From contig JADING010000138.1 in the NCBI GenBank assembly GCA_017694135.1, forward strand, positions 1 through 6,577: 6,577 nucleotides of DNA, in the 5' to 3' direction. Below the pieces are notes generated by a model. That model was given only the letters and a program-made list of their open reading frames with translations, was not told the origin of the DNA and did no database searches. Of the stretch, positions 6,405-6,577 are shown piece by piece; within the stretch, counting starts at the first letter, position 1; each line of letters begins with the position of its first letter. This DNA comes from Candidatus Scatoplasma merdavium (GTDB taxonomy: Bacteria > Bacillota_I > Bacilli_A > RFN20 > CAG-288). A program made the translations under genes and the position numbers.

Positions 6405-6411
6405 CTCCTTT
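6405..6411 (-). promoter_or_regulatory. Ribosome-binding site of the 544-aa lipoprotein
   Basis: AAAGGAG (6411-6405) lies 7 nt before the ATG at 6397, within TTAAGAAAGGAG. It is a near-consensus Shine-Dalgarno and fixes the start. Confidence 0.88.
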
Positions 6412-6475
6412 CTTAAAACTAAGAACAGTTTAACGACGTAACTTAGCACTTGGTCGAATTTGCGCAACATAAACC

Positions 6476-6503
6476 ATTATAAAGCAATAATTATAATTAT
6501 CAA
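6476..6503 (-). promoter_or_regulatory. Sigma-A-type promoter of the 544-aa lipoprotein gene
   Basis: TTGATA (6503-6498), a 16-bp AT-rich spacer and a perfect TATAAT (6481-6476). The start is expected near 6469, leaving a ~70-nt leader without an obvious terminator. A second TATAAT inside the spacer (6495-6490) lacks a good -35. The remainder to 6577 is AT-rich, and I see no gene in it. Confidence 0.75.
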
Positions 6504-6577
6504 GTGTTCAAACACCCATTTTGTAAATGCTGTCCAACTAAATATGTCACGTCAGTTTTATTGGAAAAACCATATTT

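Overview
This looks like chromosomal DNA of a low-GC Gram-positive bacterium (Bacillota, probably an uncultured Bacilli / RF39- or Izemoplasma-like lineage). The evidence is a Bacilli-type enolase, AT-rich intergenic regions, strong AAAGGA(G) ribosome-binding sites, and three predicted lipoproteins whose lipobox cysteine is followed by a Ser/Thr/Glu-rich linker, as in monoderm cell-surface proteins. Tryptophan is encoded by TGG, and one gene appears to end at TGA with a terminator 20 bp beyond it. The standard code (table 11) therefore fits better than the Mycoplasma code. The lineage is inferred, not proven.

Layout. (1) 1-638, plus strand: C-terminal half of enolase (eno), followed by an intrinsic terminator at 655-687. 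(2) A convergent terminator at 719-750 closes a minus-strand, two-gene operon read from about 4598 down to 770. Its first gene (4407-2293) is a 704-aa modular lipoprotein with two Big_2-like Ig domains, an OB-fold-like region, another Ig-like domain and a C-terminal jelly-roll-like domain. Its second gene (2281-770) starts 11 bp further on and encodes a 503-aa lipoprotein with one Big_2-like domain and a metallo-beta-lactamase domain of the ComEC C-terminal type. (3) A minus-strand gene at 6397-4763 encodes a 544-aa lipoprotein with an internally duplicated domain of about 200 residues. It has its own promoter (6503-6476) and terminator (4740-4710).

The most interesting part is 4408-4632, upstream of the two-gene operon. 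A strong extended -10 promoter is followed at once by about 150 nt of predicted structured RNA: alternative 5' pairings, two internal hairpins and a long-range closing helix. This ends in a complete Rho-independent terminator placed before the ribosome-binding site and start codon. That is the layout of a riboswitch or attenuator. I cannot assign it to a known class.

How the genes may work together (inference): the 704-aa protein is built from modules I associate with secreted nucleases of Bacilli but has no recognisable nuclease domain. The co-transcribed protein carries a ComEC-type MBL hydrolase domain. The pair may form a cell-surface hydrolase and binding scaffold, possibly for extracellular nucleic acid or another phosphoester, controlled by the leader RNA. 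The 544-aa lipoprotein resembles them in its anchor and Ser-rich linker but is transcribed separately and has no identified function.
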